A stretch of DNA of 64,000 nucleotides from Dickeya chrysanthemi NCPPB 402. Its GTDB lineage: Bacteria > Pseudomonadota > Gammaproteobacteria > Enterobacterales > Enterobacteriaceae. A program made the translations under genes and the position numbers. How positions within the stretch are numbered: position 1 is the stretch's first letter; every line of letters starts with the position of its first letter. The stretch spans positions 999,747 to 1,063,746 of the forward strand of contig NZ_CM001974.1 in NCBI RefSeq assembly GCF_000406105.1, read 5' to 3'. The notes under the pieces are model-generated. The model saw only the letters and a list, made by a program, of their open reading frames with translations. It had not been told where the DNA came from and ran no database searches. Shown piece by piece: positions 55,170 to 64,000 of this stretch.

Positions 55170-56288
55170 ATGGTCGCTGAACTGACCGCACTGCGTGATC
55201 AGATAGATGAGGTAGATAAAGCATTATTGGCGTTGTTGTCACGTCGGCTACGTCTGGTGGCGGAAGTCGGCGAGGTAAAGAGCCGTTATGGTTTGCCAAT
55301 TTATGCACCTGATCGGGAAGCAGCGATGCTGAGTTCACGACGTAAAGAGGCCGAAACACTGGGGGTTCCTGCGGATTTGATTGAGGATGTTCTGCGTCGG
55401 GTGATGCGGGAATCCTACGCCAGTGAGAATGACAAAGGGTTCAAAACGCTCTCTCCGTCACTGCGTCCGATCGTGATCGTCGGGGGACGTGGACAGATGG
55501 GGCGCCTGTTCGACAGGATGTTGACGCTATCCGGCTATCAGGTCCGTATTCTGGAGCAAGAGGATTGGCCGCAAGCGGAAACCCTACTGGCGGATGCCGG
55601 TATGGTTATTGTCAGTGTTCCAATTCATGTCACTGAAGACGTGATAGCCCGTCTGCCCAGATTGCCGCATGACTGTATTCTGGTGGATTTGGCCTCAGTC
55701 AAGAATGGCCCATTACAGGCGATGCTGGCGGCGCATCACGGTCCGGTGTTAGGTCTGCACCCGATGTTTGGCCCGGATATCGGTAGTCTGGCGAAACAGG
55801 TTGTGGTGTATTGTGATGGTCGTCAGCCGGAAGCTTATCAGTGGTTACTGGAACAGATTCAAGTCTGGGGTGCCCGGTTACACCGTACCAGTGCCGTGGA
55901 ACATGACCAGAATATGGCATTCATCCAGGCGTTACGGCATTTTGCGACCTTTGCCTATGGCGTACATTTGGCAGAAGAGAATGTGCAGTTGGAACAATTG
56001 CTGGCGCTCTCTTCGCCGATATATCGCCTTGAGCTGGCGATGGTCGGGCGTTTGTTTGCACAGGATCCGCAACTCTATGCTGATATCATCATGTCTTCTG
56101 GCAGCAATCTTGCGTTGATTAAGCGCTATTACCAGCGTTTTGGCGAGGCGATTTCGTTGCTGGAAGCGGGAGATAAAGCTGCCTTTATCAGCAGCTTCAA
56201 GAAAGTCGAACACTGGTTTGGCGATTATTCGCGGCGATTTATGGCGGAAAGCCGTACTCTGTTGCGTCAGGCGAATGATATCCGCTAG
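55170..56288 (+). CDS. tyrA: Chorismate mutase / prephenate dehydrogenase
   Basis: A 372-residue fusion: chorismate mutase (about 1-90, '[38 protein letters not shown]') and NAD-dependent prephenate dehydrogenase (from about 100, '[23 protein letters not shown]', 'LHPMFGPD', '[16 protein letters not shown]'). It leads to tyrosine. It starts 12 bp after aroF, one operon. Confidence 0.98.
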   Translation: MVAELTALRDQIDEVDKALLALLSRRLRLVAEVGEVKSRYGLPIYAPDREAAMLSSRRKEAETLGVPADLIEDVLRRVMRESYASENDKGFKTLSPSLRPIVIVGGRGQMGRLFDRMLTLSGYQVRILEQEDWPQAETLLADAGMVIVSVPIHVTEDVIARLPRLPHDCILVDLASVKNGPLQAMLAAHHGPVLGLHPMFGPDIGSLAKQVVVYCDGRQPEAYQWLLEQIQVWGARLHRTSAVEHDQNMAFIQALRHFATFAYGVHLAEENVQLEQLLALSSPIYRLELAMVGRLFAQDPQLYADIIMSSGSNLALIKRYYQRFGEAISLLEAGDKAAFISSFKKVEHWFGDYSRRFMAESRTLLRQANDIR

Positions 56289-56306
56289 TAGCGTGGGTTT
56301 CCTGGA

Positions 56307-56337
56307 AAACCACCATCCTCGGATGGTGGTTTTTTTA
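56307..56337. terminator. Terminator between tyrA and pheA
   Basis: AAACCACCATCC-TC-GGATGGTGGTTTTTTT: a nearly symmetric hairpin with A-run before and T-run after, able to serve both convergent genes. Confidence 0.9.
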
Positions 56338-56384
56338 TTGAGAAAGGAACGCATATACCTTGGTTGCGCCGGGTATGGTGCGGT

Positions 56385-57542
56385 TTATGATGGTTCTACC
56401 GGCACCACATTTTCGCTGGGGTAACAGCCAAGTACCTTGAGTGAGCGAGTAATGGCAGCCAAACCTTGTAGCGCCTTGTGGGTATTGTCATTACGCAGAT
56501 TAGCCTGCACATCAATATAAAACATCTCTTCCCATGGGTTGCCGTTTATTGGTCGCGACTCGAGTTTTGTCATCACAATGCCGTGTTCGCGCAAAACCAG
56601 CAGCGCTTCTACCAGTGCACCGGATTGTTGCCCGGTCGCCATGATCAACGTGGTTTTCGCGGGAACCTGCTCGGTGACCTCAATCGGTTTGCGAGCCAGG
56701 ACAATGAACCGGGTGATATTTTGCACCTGATTGGCCAGGTTATGCTCCAGTACCTGCAACTGATAGAGCATGCCACCGGCTTCACTACCCAGCGCAGCGG
56801 CATACGGGGAGTTAAGCTCGGCGACCTTTGCCATGGCAGCTGCTGTGCTCTCACAATACTCGATTTTCCAGTGCGGAAACTGGTTGATAAAATTACTGCA
56901 TTGCTGGAAAGGTTGCGGGTGGCTGTAAACGGTCTGGATCTGGTCCAGTTGGGTATCCACTGCAACCAGTACGCAGTGATCAATCGGGGTAGTCAGTTCG
57001 CCGACGATGGACAAACCGGTGTGTTGCAATAGGTCGTAAACATCGTTGATGGAACCAGAACTGGTGTTTTCTATCGGCAGCACGGCGTAATCCGCCTGCC
57101 CGGTTTCTACCAGATTGATGATGTCCTGAAAGCGTTGGCAGCCACATTCAACTATCTGGTCGAAATGGCGCGCAGCATACTGACGAGCCGCTAAATGGGA
57201 ATAGGATCCTTTGGGGCCGAGAAAAGCGATGCGGGCAGAGTGAGATTCGCCAGCATTAAGGTGCTGCTGTAGTAGCGCCTGTTGGGTCAGAACGGAGTCT
57301 TCGATAATCAACTGGAACAGACGGGTAATATAGTGACCGTCGAGCTGCCGTTTTTTCCCTTCTTCAACCAGTTGGGATAGCAAATCCCGCTCGCGTTCTT
57401 TGTCGCGAATGGGGCGGTGAGAATGCTGCTTGGCTCTCGCCACATCAAGCGCGAGTTCTCGCCGTTGCGCCAACAGGTCGAGCAGTTGTGTATCCAGCGC
57501 GGTAATGCGCTCGCGTAGCGCCAGTAATGGATTATCGGTCAT
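56385..57542 (-). CDS. pheA: Chorismate mutase / prephenate dehydratase
   Basis: A 385-residue fusion: chorismate mutase (about 1-95, '[30 protein letters not shown]'), prephenate dehydratase (about 105-285, '[20 protein letters not shown]', '[21 protein letters not shown]') and an ACT domain that senses phenylalanine ('[13 protein letters not shown]'-like: '[18 protein letters not shown]'). It makes phenylpyruvate. I chose the ATG at 57542 because the upstream in-frame extension runs through the attenuator. Confidence 0.97.
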   Translation of the reverse strand: MTDNPLLALRERITALDTQLLDLLAQRRELALDVARAKQHSHRPIRDKERERDLLSQLVEEGKKRQLDGHYITRLFQLIIEDSVLTQQALLQQHLNAGESHSARIAFLGPKGSYSHLAARQYAARHFDQIVECGCQRFQDIINLVETGQADYAVLPIENTSSGSINDVYDLLQHTGLSIVGELTTPIDHCVLVAVDTQLDQIQTVYSHPQPFQQCSNFINQFPHWKIEYCESTAAAMAKVAELNSPYAAALGSEAGGMLYQLQVLEHNLANQVQNITRFIVLARKPIEVTEQVPAKTTLIMATGQQSGALVEALLVLREHGIVMTKLESRPINGNPWEEMFYIDVQANLRNDNTHKALQGLAAITRSLKVLGCYPSENVVPVEPS

Positions 57543-57565
57543 GGTGTGTACCTGGTTGCTGTCCA

Positions 57566-57599
57566 ATAAAAAAGCCTCCTGAGTGAGGAGGCTTTTTTT
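57566..57599 (-). terminator. pheA attenuator
   Basis: Minus-strand GCCTCCT-CACTC-AGGAGGC followed by TTTTTTATT, between pheL and pheA. Stalling of ribosomes at the Phe codons of pheL should prevent it from forming. Confidence 0.9.
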
Positions 57600-57615
57600 G
57601 TTCGTCTTCGTATTT

Positions 57616-57690
57616 TTACTCACACGACAAATCGGCCCCCGCGTTGGGGAGAGTAAAGAAAAATACGAAGAAGAACAGGTGTTGCGTCAT
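57616..57690 (-). CDS. pheL: PheL leader peptide
   Basis: A 24-residue peptide reading [20 protein letters not shown] then LSCE. Six Phe codons in two runs of three are the regulatory signal for attenuation at pheA, as in E. coli PheL (FFF-A-FFF). The peptide is longer than the 15 residues of E. coli: it reads on past the Phe block into the region that pairs with the attenuator. Confidence 0.9.
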   Translation of the reverse strand: MTQHLFFFVFFFTLPNAGADLSCE

Positions 57691-57841
57691 GCTAGAAAAT
57701 CCTTATTGAGAATATCAATTAAGGTAACTGTTGCCTTTTCATCCTGTCAACACAAAATCGCCGCGAGTAGTGAACAACGCGGGCAGCTTCCCGGTAATGT
57801 AAGCGCGTATCGATAGCGTAAAAACGTCTGTAGACAGGTAT

Positions 57842-57866
57842 AAAAAACGCGCCGGACGGCGCGTTT
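57842..57866 (-). terminator. Terminator of raiA
   Basis: Minus-strand ACGCGCC-GTCC-GGCGCGT followed by TTTTTATA, about 65 bp after the raiA stop. Confidence 0.88.
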
Positions 57867-57930
57867 CAGACAACTAACAGAATCTGTCATCACAATAACG
57901 GCAGGTGAATAGTATCACCATCCGCCATCG

Positions 57931-58266
57931 TCATTCTGCCGAAGCCTGTAAATTGACATCCTTGATGCCTGTATCAGCCCGACGTGCTTCGCCTTTATGC
58001 TGAGCTTTATTCAACTGCCGTTCCAATTTCGCGATAAGCTCATTGACGGCGGCATACATATCTTCGTGTTTGGCACTGGCTACCAGTGGGCCATTCGGCG
58101 TGCTGATGGTAGCATCGGCCACAAACCCCTGAGGCTCTTTAGACAGGATAATATGCGGATTAATCAACTGGGTCTGCCATTTATCCAGTTTGGTGAGACG
58201 GTCTTCGACATGCTGACGTATTGCGGGGGTAATATCCATCTGTTTGCTGGTAATGTTGATAGTCAT
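57931..58266 (-). CDS. raiA: RaiA (YfiA), ribosome-associated inhibitor
   Basis: A 111-residue hibernation factor that blocks the A and P sites of stalled ribosomes in stationary phase or cold. Family sequence: '[30 protein letters not shown]', '[38 protein letters not shown]'. The position between pheA and bamD is conserved. Confidence 0.96.
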   Translation of the reverse strand: MTINITSKQMDITPAIRQHVEDRLTKLDKWQTQLINPHIILSKEPQGFVADATISTPNGPLVASAKHEDMYAAVNELIAKLERQLNKAQHKGEARRADTGIKDVNLQASAE

Positions 58267-58553
58267 AAAAACTTACCTCTCTGCCTTTTCCGTCTTGGTG
58301 ATTTCAGCATACCCCTAGCTGATGCAAAGTGGGTGATTTTGATCACTTTTTTTGGTCACTTTTCCGTCATCTGAATTGATTTGTGAGCGGCTTTGGGGAA
58401 TCGGCGCAGCAAGCTTGTCGCCTTATGAGGGGTGTGCCATTATCTATTAGATGTATTGACGGGATTGTGCGGCTAAATCCAGCATTCCCGGCCATACAAA
58501 GAACAACGGCAACCGAAGTTGCCGTGATAATTAAAGGATTCGGGTATATTCCT

Positions 58554-59285
58554 TCAGGCAGGGTTGGCGGCGATTATCTTGGCTACCTTGTCGGCCTGCG
58601 CAGTCAGTTGCAATTCCCGGTAGGCGTTTTCCATCAATGGTAGCGCAGTACGTGTTGCCTGCGTATCAGGATAGTCCTTCAGCATTTGCTCTACACGGTT
58701 AGCCACCGCAACATAGGCGCCGCGTTTCGTGTAATACTGTGCGACGGAGAGTTCATATTTGGCCAGACGTTCTTTCAGGAATGCCAGGCGTTTGCTGGTG
58801 TCCGTAGCGTACTGGCTGTTCGGGTAGCCCTGGAGTAACTGGCTGAACGCCTTGAATGCCGCACGGGCATACTGAGGATCACGGTCTGAACGATCGACGC
58901 CGAAGAAACCTTGCAGCGCGCTGTCATCCTGCGCCATGTTGGTCAGCCCACGCATATACAGGACATAGTCCACGTTTGGATGTGTCGGATTCAGGCGGAT
59001 GAAACGATCAATCGACGCCTGAGCCAACGGCAACTCGGCGGATTTGTAATAGGCGTAAATCAGGTCTAGCTGGACCTGCTGGGAGTAAGGGCCGAATGGA
59101 TAACGGTTATCCAACGCTTCCAACTGCGTGATGGCTGCTTTAAAGTTGCCGTCCTGCAGTTTTTCCTGGGCGGTGGCATACAGTTCTGAAGGTGGACGGT
59201 CGGGAACCGCATCTTTGGAATTAGAGCAACCAGCCAGCGTCAGGCTCAACGTGGCAGCAGCCACCAGGTATTTCATACGCGTCAT
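58554..59285 (-). CDS. bamD: BamD, outer-membrane assembly lipoprotein
   Basis: A 243-residue essential lipoprotein of the BAM complex. The lipobox 'LTLAGCS' (Cys at about 20) is followed by five TPR-like repeats, e.g. '[48 protein letters not shown]'. It bridges BamA with BamC/E and recognises beta-signals. Divergent from rluD. Confidence 0.97.
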   Translation of the reverse strand: MTRMKYLVAAATLSLTLAGCSNSKDAVPDRPPSELYATAQEKLQDGNFKAAITQLEALDNRYPFGPYSQQVQLDLIYAYYKSAELPLAQASIDRFIRLNPTHPNVDYVLYMRGLTNMAQDDSALQGFFGVDRSDRDPQYARAAFKAFSQLLQGYPNSQYATDTSKRLAFLKERLAKYELSVAQYYTKRGAYVAVANRVEQMLKDYPDTQATRTALPLMENAYRELQLTAQADKVAKIIAANPA

Positions 59286-59418
59286 GACGATTTGATTATC
59301 CTCAGAGTGTTTTTCCGGGAAACTGTCCGTTAAGCTCCCGATTAAGACCAGCTACAATGGTACATTATTTTAAACGGCATCGCCGTTAAAACCCAACGTT
59401 AATAAGAAGCAGCATACT

Positions 59419-60396
59419 ATGTCCCAACAAGTACAACTCACCGCGACGGTGGCCGAATCTCAACTTGGACAACGTTTAGATCAGGCTTTGGCCGAATTGT
59501 TCCCTGATTATTCCCGTTCTCGCATAAAAACGTGGATTCTGGAACAGCGGGTACAGATTAACGGCAATACGGTCGACAGACCAAAAGAGAAAGTGCTTGG
59601 TGGAGAGTCTGTTGCCATTGATGCTCTGATCGAGGAAGAAGTGCGCTGGGAAGCGCAGCCGATTTCGTTGGATATTGTGTATGAAGATGACGATATCCTG
59701 GTGATTAACAAACCTCGCGATCTGGTCGTACACCCTGGTGCCGGTAACCCAGATGGTACGGTGCTGAATGCGTTGTTACATCACTATCCAGAGATTGCGG
59801 ATGTGCCGCGTGCTGGTATTGTCCACCGCTTAGACAAAGATACCACCGGACTGATGGTAGTCGCGAAAACCGTGCCGGCACAGACCAGGCTGGTCGAGTC
59901 GTTGCAAGCACGTGAGATCACCCGAGAATATGAAGCGGTAGCCATCGGCACGATGACGGCCGGCGGCACTGTGGATGAACCGATCGCTCGTCATGCCACT
60001 AAGCGTACACATATGGCGGTACATCCGATGGGTAAGCCAGCCGTGACGCACTATCGCATCATGGAGCATTTCCGTGCGCATACCCGCCTGCGTTTGCGGC
60101 TGGAGACGGGGAGAACCCACCAGATTCGCGTTCACATGGCGCATATCAACCATTCGCTGATAGGCGACCCGTTATATGGCGGTCGTCCGCGTCTGCCGAA
60201 AGGGGCGTCCGATGCATTTATCGAGATGCTGCGCAATTTTGATCGTCAGGCGCTGCACGCCACCATGTTACGGCTTTATCACCCGATTAGTGGTATTGAA
60301 ATGGAGTGGCACGCCGCATTGCCGCAGGATATGGTAGACCTCATTGCCGCACTGAAAGCGGATACCGATGCGTTTAAAGATCAACTTGACTGGTGA
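59419..60396 (+). CDS. rluD: RluD, 23S rRNA pseudouridine synthase
   Basis: A 325-residue enzyme making pseudouridines 1911, 1915 and 1917. An N-terminal S4 domain ('GQRLDQALAELFPDYSRSRIKTWILEQRVQING') precedes the catalytic 'GIVHRLDKDTTGLMVVAKT', where the Asp is the nucleophile, and 'LETGRTHQIRVHMAHI'. Confidence 0.98.
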   Translation: MSQQVQLTATVAESQLGQRLDQALAELFPDYSRSRIKTWILEQRVQINGNTVDRPKEKVLGGESVAIDALIEEEVRWEAQPISLDIVYEDDDILVINKPRDLVVHPGAGNPDGTVLNALLHHYPEIADVPRAGIVHRLDKDTTGLMVVAKTVPAQTRLVESLQAREITREYEAVAIGTMTAGGTVDEPIARHATKRTHMAVHPMGKPAVTHYRIMEHFRAHTRLRLRLETGRTHQIRVHMAHINHSLIGDPLYGGRPRLPKGASDAFIEMLRNFDRQALHATMLRLYHPISGIEMEWHAALPQDMVDLIAALKADTDAFKDQLDW

Positions 60397-60400
60397 TGGC

Positions 60401-61141
60401 ATGCCGTTTGACAGCACAATGTTAATTCCTGACTGGCCAGCTCCTGCGACAGTACGTGCCTGCAGCACCACTCGTCTTGGCGGCGTCAGCCATGCTCCGT
60501 ATGATTCACTGAATTTAGGTAATCATGTAGGGGATGAGCTTCAGCATGTGCAAAACAACCGTCAACATTTAGTTGCTGCAGCCGGATTGCCGGCCATGCC
60601 GCACTGGCTGGAACAGGTGCATGGCACACAGGTGATTAACCTTGATCGGGCATTGCCTGATTCGTTGACGGGGGATGCGGCTTATACCACTCGTTCGGAT
60701 CGCGTATGTGCGGTGATGACTGCTGATTGTTTGCCGGTTCTGTTCTGTTCCGCCGATGGCCGTGAGGTTGCGGCGGCGCATGCTGGCTGGCGTGGCTTGC
60801 AAGCCGGTATTCTGGAGCAGACGTTACGCCATTTCCGGGCCGGAGCGGCGGACATTATGGCATGGATGGGGCCGGCGATCGGCCCACAGAAATTTGAAGT
60901 AGGGAGCGAGGTTCGTGAGGCTTTTCTACACGTAGACCCAGCGGCCGATTGCGCTTTCGCTCCCCAGAATGATAAATTCCTCGCCGATATTTATCGGCTG
61001 GCTCGCTTACGTTTACAGGCCGCTGGCGTCAATCAAGTGTTTGGCGGCGAGTACTGTACGGTCAGTGATGCGCATAGGTTTTTCTCCTATCGGCGCGATG
61101 GCGTGACCGGACGTATGGCAACTTTGATTTGGCTGATATAA
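60401..61141 (+). CDS. pgeF: PgeF (YfiH), peptidoglycan-editing factor
   Basis: A 246-residue laccase-domain protein with 'WLEQVHGTQVINLD', 'CAVMTADCLPVLFCSADGREVAAAHAGWRGLQAGIL' (metal His/Cys) and 'FFSYRRDGVTGRMATLIWLI'. In E. coli it removes L-Ser wrongly placed in peptidoglycan stems. I chose the ATG at 60401, 4 bp after the rluD stop; MLIPDWP at 60419 is an alternative. Confidence 0.93.
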   Translation: MPFDSTMLIPDWPAPATVRACSTTRLGGVSHAPYDSLNLGNHVGDELQHVQNNRQHLVAAAGLPAMPHWLEQVHGTQVINLDRALPDSLTGDAAYTTRSDRVCAVMTADCLPVLFCSADGREVAAAHAGWRGLQAGILEQTLRHFRAGAADIMAWMGPAIGPQKFEVGSEVREAFLHVDPAADCAFAPQNDKFLADIYRLARLRLQAAGVNQVFGGEYCTVSDAHRFFSYRRDGVTGRMATLIWLI

Positions 61142-61205
61142 CCTATTGAATTAAGACGATCCGGAGGATTAACGTTTTTCCTTCTATTATTACTGGCAAA
61201 ATCAT

Positions 61206-61234
61206 CTTGAATTTTTGAGGGATGACCTCATTTA
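61206..61234 (+). promoter_or_regulatory. Sigma-32 heat-shock promoter of clpB
   Basis: CTTGAA (61206-61211), 14-bp spacer, CCTCATTTA (61226-61234). This matches the sigma-32 consensus (CTTGAA, CCCCAT-T) and resembles the E. coli clpB promoter as I remember it. Confidence 0.88.
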
Positions 61235-61275
61235 ATCTCCAGTAGCAATTTTGACCAGTATGTATGGGAGGAGTT

Positions 61276-63849
61276 ATGCGTCTGGATCGTCTTACCAACA
61301 AGTTCCAGCTTGCCCTCGCTGATGCCCAATCCCTCGCCCTCGGACGAGACCATCAATTTATTGAGCCGCTGCATTTGATGAGTGCCCTTCTGAACCAGGA
61401 AGGAGGTACCGTTGGCCCTCTGCTGACGGCCGCCGGAGCAAACGTCAGCCGTCTTAAAAATGAAATTGATCAGGCAATCAGTCGTTTACCACAGGTTGAG
61501 GGCACCGGTGGCGATGTTCAACCGTCCAGCGAGCTGGTACGGACGCTCAATATCTGTGACAAGCTGGCGCAGAAAAAGGGCGACACATTCATTTCTTCAG
61601 AATTATTCGTGCTGGCGGTATTCGAATCGCACAGCGCGTTAGGCGACCTGTTAAAGAATGCGGGAGCCACGCAACAGAACGTGGCTAAAGCCATTGAACA
61701 GGTTCGCGGCGGGCAGCAAGTCAATGATCAGAGTGCTGAAGATCAGCGTCAGGCGTTGAAAAAATTCACGATCGACCTCACCGAGCGTGCTGAACAAGGC
61801 AAGCTGGATCCGGTTATTGGCCGTGATGAGGAAATTCGTCGTACTATTCAGGTACTGCAACGCAGAACCAAGAATAACCCGGTTTTAATTGGTGAGCCTG
61901 GTGTCGGTAAAACCGCGATTGTCGAAGGGCTGGCGCAGCGTATCGTCAATGGAGAAGTTCCCGAAGGGTTGAAGAATAAGCGTGTGCTGGCGCTCGATAT
62001 GGGGTCGCTGGTGGCGGGAGCTAAATATCGTGGTGAGTTCGAAGAACGTCTAAAAGGCGTGTTGAACGACCTGTCCAAACAGGAAGGCAACGTCATTCTT
62101 TTTATTGACGAACTGCATACCATGGTCGGTGCCGGTAAAGCTGATGGCGCTATGGATGCCGGTAATATGCTTAAACCCGCTCTGGCGCGTGGTGAGTTGC
62201 ACTGTGTAGGGGCGACGACGCTGGATGAATACCGGCAGTTCATTGAAAAAGATGCTGCCCTTGAACGGCGTTTCCAGAAAGTGTTTGTTGCCGAACCGAC
62301 CGTTGAAGACACCATTGCTATTCTGCGTGGTTTGAAAGAGCGGTATGAATTGCATCATCACGTGCAAATCACCGATCCGGCGATTGTTGCCGCAGCCATG
62401 TTGTCACATCGGTATATCTCCGATCGGAAATTGCCGGATAAAGCGATCGACCTGATTGATGAAGCCGCGTCCAGTATCCGTATGCAGATCGACTCTAAAC
62501 CGGAACCGTTGGATCGCCTTGACCGGCGGATTATCCAGTTGAAACTGGAACAGCAGGCATTGAAGAAAGAATCTGATGAAGCCAGCCTGAAGCGTCTGGA
62601 GATTCTGAATGCTGAGCTGGAGCAAAAAGAACGCGAATACTCAAAACTGGAAGAAGAGTGGAAAGCGGAAAAAGCGTCGTTAACCGGCACGCAAAACATT
62701 AAGGCGGCGTTGGAACAGGCAAAAATCTCTTTGGAGCAGGCGAGACGCCAGGGGGATTTGGGCCGGATGTCGGAATTGCAGTACGGCAAAATTCCTGAAC
62801 TTGAAAAACAACTTGCTGCCGCTACACAGGCGGAAGGCAAGACCATGCACCTGCTTCGCAATCGTGTGACAGATGCTGAGATTGCCGAGGTGCTTGCCCG
62901 CTGGACCGGTATCCCTGTTTCCCGGATGCTGGAAAGCGAGCGGGAAAAGCTGCTGCGCATGGAGCAGGAACTGCATCAGCGGGTTATTGGGCAGAACGAA
63001 GCGGTAGAGGCCGTCGCGAACTCGATTCGTCGTAGCCGGGCCGGATTATCGGATCCTAATCGTCCTATCGGTTCGTTTTTGTTCCTGGGGCCGACCGGCG
63101 TGGGGAAAACCGAGTTATGCAAGACGCTGGCGTCGTTCTTGTTCGATAGCGATGACGCCATGGTGCGTATTGATATGTCCGAATTTATGGAAAAGCATTC
63201 AGTGTCTCGTTTAGTCGGTGCTCCTCCAGGGTATGTCGGCTATGAAGAAGGTGGGTATCTGACCGAAGCGGTACGTCGTCGCCCTTATTCGGTTATCTTG
63301 CTGGACGAAGTGGAAAAAGCGCATCCTGATGTCTTTAACATTCTGCTTCAGGTACTGGATGACGGACGTTTGACTGATGGCCAAGGCCGTACGGTGGATT
63401 TTCGCAATACGGTGGTTATCATGACATCCAATTTGGGATCCGATCTCATTCAGGAGCGGTTCGGCGAAATGAATTACAGCCAGATGCGCGATATGGTGTT
63501 GGGTATTGTCAGCCATCATTTCCGCCCCGAGTTCATTAACCGTATTGATGAAGTCGTTGTGTTCCATCCGTTAGGCCAAAGCCACATTACATCAATTGCG
63601 CAGATCCAATTGCAGCGCCTTTATAAACGAATGGAAGAGCGTGGTTATACCGTGTATATCTCTGATGCTGCGCTGGAGTTGCTCGGCAAATCTGGGTTTG
63701 ACCCCGTATATGGCGCTCGCCCGCTGAAACGGGCTATCCAGCAGATGATCGAAAATCCGCTGGCCCAGAAGATATTGTCTGGTGCCTTGGTTCCTGGGAA
63801 ATCGGTTACTTTGGATGTGGAAAACGAAACCATCATTGCCCGTCAATAA
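61276..63849 (+). CDS. clpB: ClpB disaggregase
   Basis: An 857-residue AAA+ chaperone that extracts proteins from aggregates with DnaK. It has an N domain ('[31 protein letters not shown]'), NBD1 Walker A 'GEPGVGKTA', a coiled-coil M domain (about 410-530), and NBD2 'GPTGVGKTE' with '[13 protein letters not shown]'. I chose the ATG at 61276 after GGGAGGAG, giving the E. coli length; ATG 61264 adds only four residues. Confidence 0.98.
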   Translation: MRLDRLTNKFQLALADAQSLALGRDHQFIEPLHLMSALLNQEGGTVGPLLTAAGANVSRLKNEIDQAISRLPQVEGTGGDVQPSSELVRTLNICDKLAQKKGDTFISSELFVLAVFESHSALGDLLKNAGATQQNVAKAIEQVRGGQQVNDQSAEDQRQALKKFTIDLTERAEQGKLDPVIGRDEEIRRTIQVLQRRTKNNPVLIGEPGVGKTAIVEGLAQRIVNGEVPEGLKNKRVLALDMGSLVAGAKYRGEFEERLKGVLNDLSKQEGNVILFIDELHTMVGAGKADGAMDAGNMLKPALARGELHCVGATTLDEYRQFIEKDAALERRFQKVFVAEPTVEDTIAILRGLKERYELHHHVQITDPAIVAAAMLSHRYISDRKLPDKAIDLIDEAASSIRMQIDSKPEPLDRLDRRIIQLKLEQQALKKESDEASLKRLEILNAELEQKEREYSKLEEEWKAEKASLTGTQNIKAALEQAKISLEQARRQGDLGRMSELQYGKIPELEKQLAAATQAEGKTMHLLRNRVTDAEIAEVLARWTGIPVSRMLESEREKLLRMEQELHQRVIGQNEAVEAVANSIRRSRAGLSDPNRPIGSFLFLGPTGVGKTELCKTLASFLFDSDDAMVRIDMSEFMEKHSVSRLVGAPPGYVGYEEGGYLTEAVRRRPYSVILLDEVEKAHPDVFNILLQVLDDGRLTDGQGRTVDFRNTVVIMTSNLGSDLIQERFGEMNYSQMRDMVLGIVSHHFRPEFINRIDEVVVFHPLGQSHITSIAQIQLQRLYKRMEERGYTVYISDAALELLGKSGFDPVYGARPLKRAIQQMIENPLAQKILSGALVPGKSVTLDVENETIIARQ

Positions 63850-63867
63850 CGTGAGTCTTTAATACCA

Positions 63868-63899
63868 AACCCCGGCTGATGTCGGGGTTGGCTTTTTTC
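63868..63899 (+). terminator. Terminator of clpB
   Basis: AACCCCG (63868-63874) pairs with CGGGGTT (63883-63889), followed by GGC and six T. Confidence 0.88.
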
Positions 63900-63939
63900 T
63901 CACCATAATGAGCAGTAAATCGTCATTAGATTGCGTTTT

Positions 63940-64000
63940 GGTTTAAAAAGTGAGCTGTTGCGCTCTTTTTTGAAAATTACGCTTGTCAGGCCAGAAGAAC
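63940..64000 (+). promoter_or_regulatory. rRNA operon P1 promoter, cut by the window end
   Basis: CGCTTGTCAGGCC near 63981 carries the -35 TTGTCA (63983-63988) and the stretch that in E. coli rrn P1 promoters leads to TATAATG. An AT-rich UP-element-like region (TTTTTTGAAAATTA) lies directly upstream. The -10 is outside the window. clpB is followed by rrnG in E. coli, so an rRNA operon very likely begins just beyond. Confidence 0.8.

Noticed and set aside
58383..58643. A small + strand frame between raiA and bamD
   Set aside because: Overlaps the 3' end of bamD and has no ribosome-binding site.

Overview
The window is chromosomal DNA of a soft-rot enterobacterium, most probably Dickeya. The housekeeping half keeps enterobacterial gene order (pncC-recA-recX-alaS-csrA-serV-argV, yqaB-yqaA-gshA-micA-luxS, ypjD/ffh-rpsP-rimM-trmD-rplS, aroF-tyrA/pheA-raiA, bamD/rluD-pgeF-clpB-rrn). 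The accessory half carries a Gram-negative dltDXBAC operon, an arrangement reported for Dickeya and Pectobacterium. The species cannot be fixed from sequence alone.

Layout. (1) 1-4 kb is an island scar. The first 61 bases are the 3' half of a tRNA-Thr(CGT), i.e. the distal att site of an element lying left of the window. It is followed by two paralogous XRE regulators with matching operators, an sfsB/nlp gene, a degraded IS3-family transposase, gene fragments and a membrane-anchored predicted beta-barrel protein. (2) 4-9.9 kb holds an AraC-MGMT fusion and the dlt operon, including a 40-codon dltX. (3) 10-16.4 kb holds the BtsS/BtsR pyruvate-sensing system with its target transporter btsT and yjiX-yjiA. 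Direct repeats resembling BtsR sites and an ERIC element lie upstream of btsT. (4) 16.4-22.7 kb holds eutR, an orphan eutE-like aldehyde dehydrogenase, a C69 dipeptidase and a PsiD-like pyruvoyl decarboxylase, without the rest of an ethanolamine operon. (5) 23-27.7 kb is the galactofuranose ABC importer ytfQRT-yjfF. (6) 28-33.7 kb holds a 31-residue membrane peptide, ankB-katB, budC, an orphan 217-residue gene and a lysE remnant. (7) 33.7-36.3 kb surrounds cybB and holds a series of short intergenic units. At least three have a PmrA-like box exactly 10 bp before a -10 hexamer, then 85-95 bases, then a near-identical GCCCACC/GGTGGGC terminator. I read these as a tandem small-RNA array, the strongest candidate here for something undescribed. 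(8) 36.7-64 kb is core genome, ending inside the P1 promoter of an rRNA operon.

Four ERIC elements are spread through the accessory part. Two are lengthened by different hairpin-rich inserts at different internal positions. All identifications come from reading the sequence and remembered family features; no searches were run.
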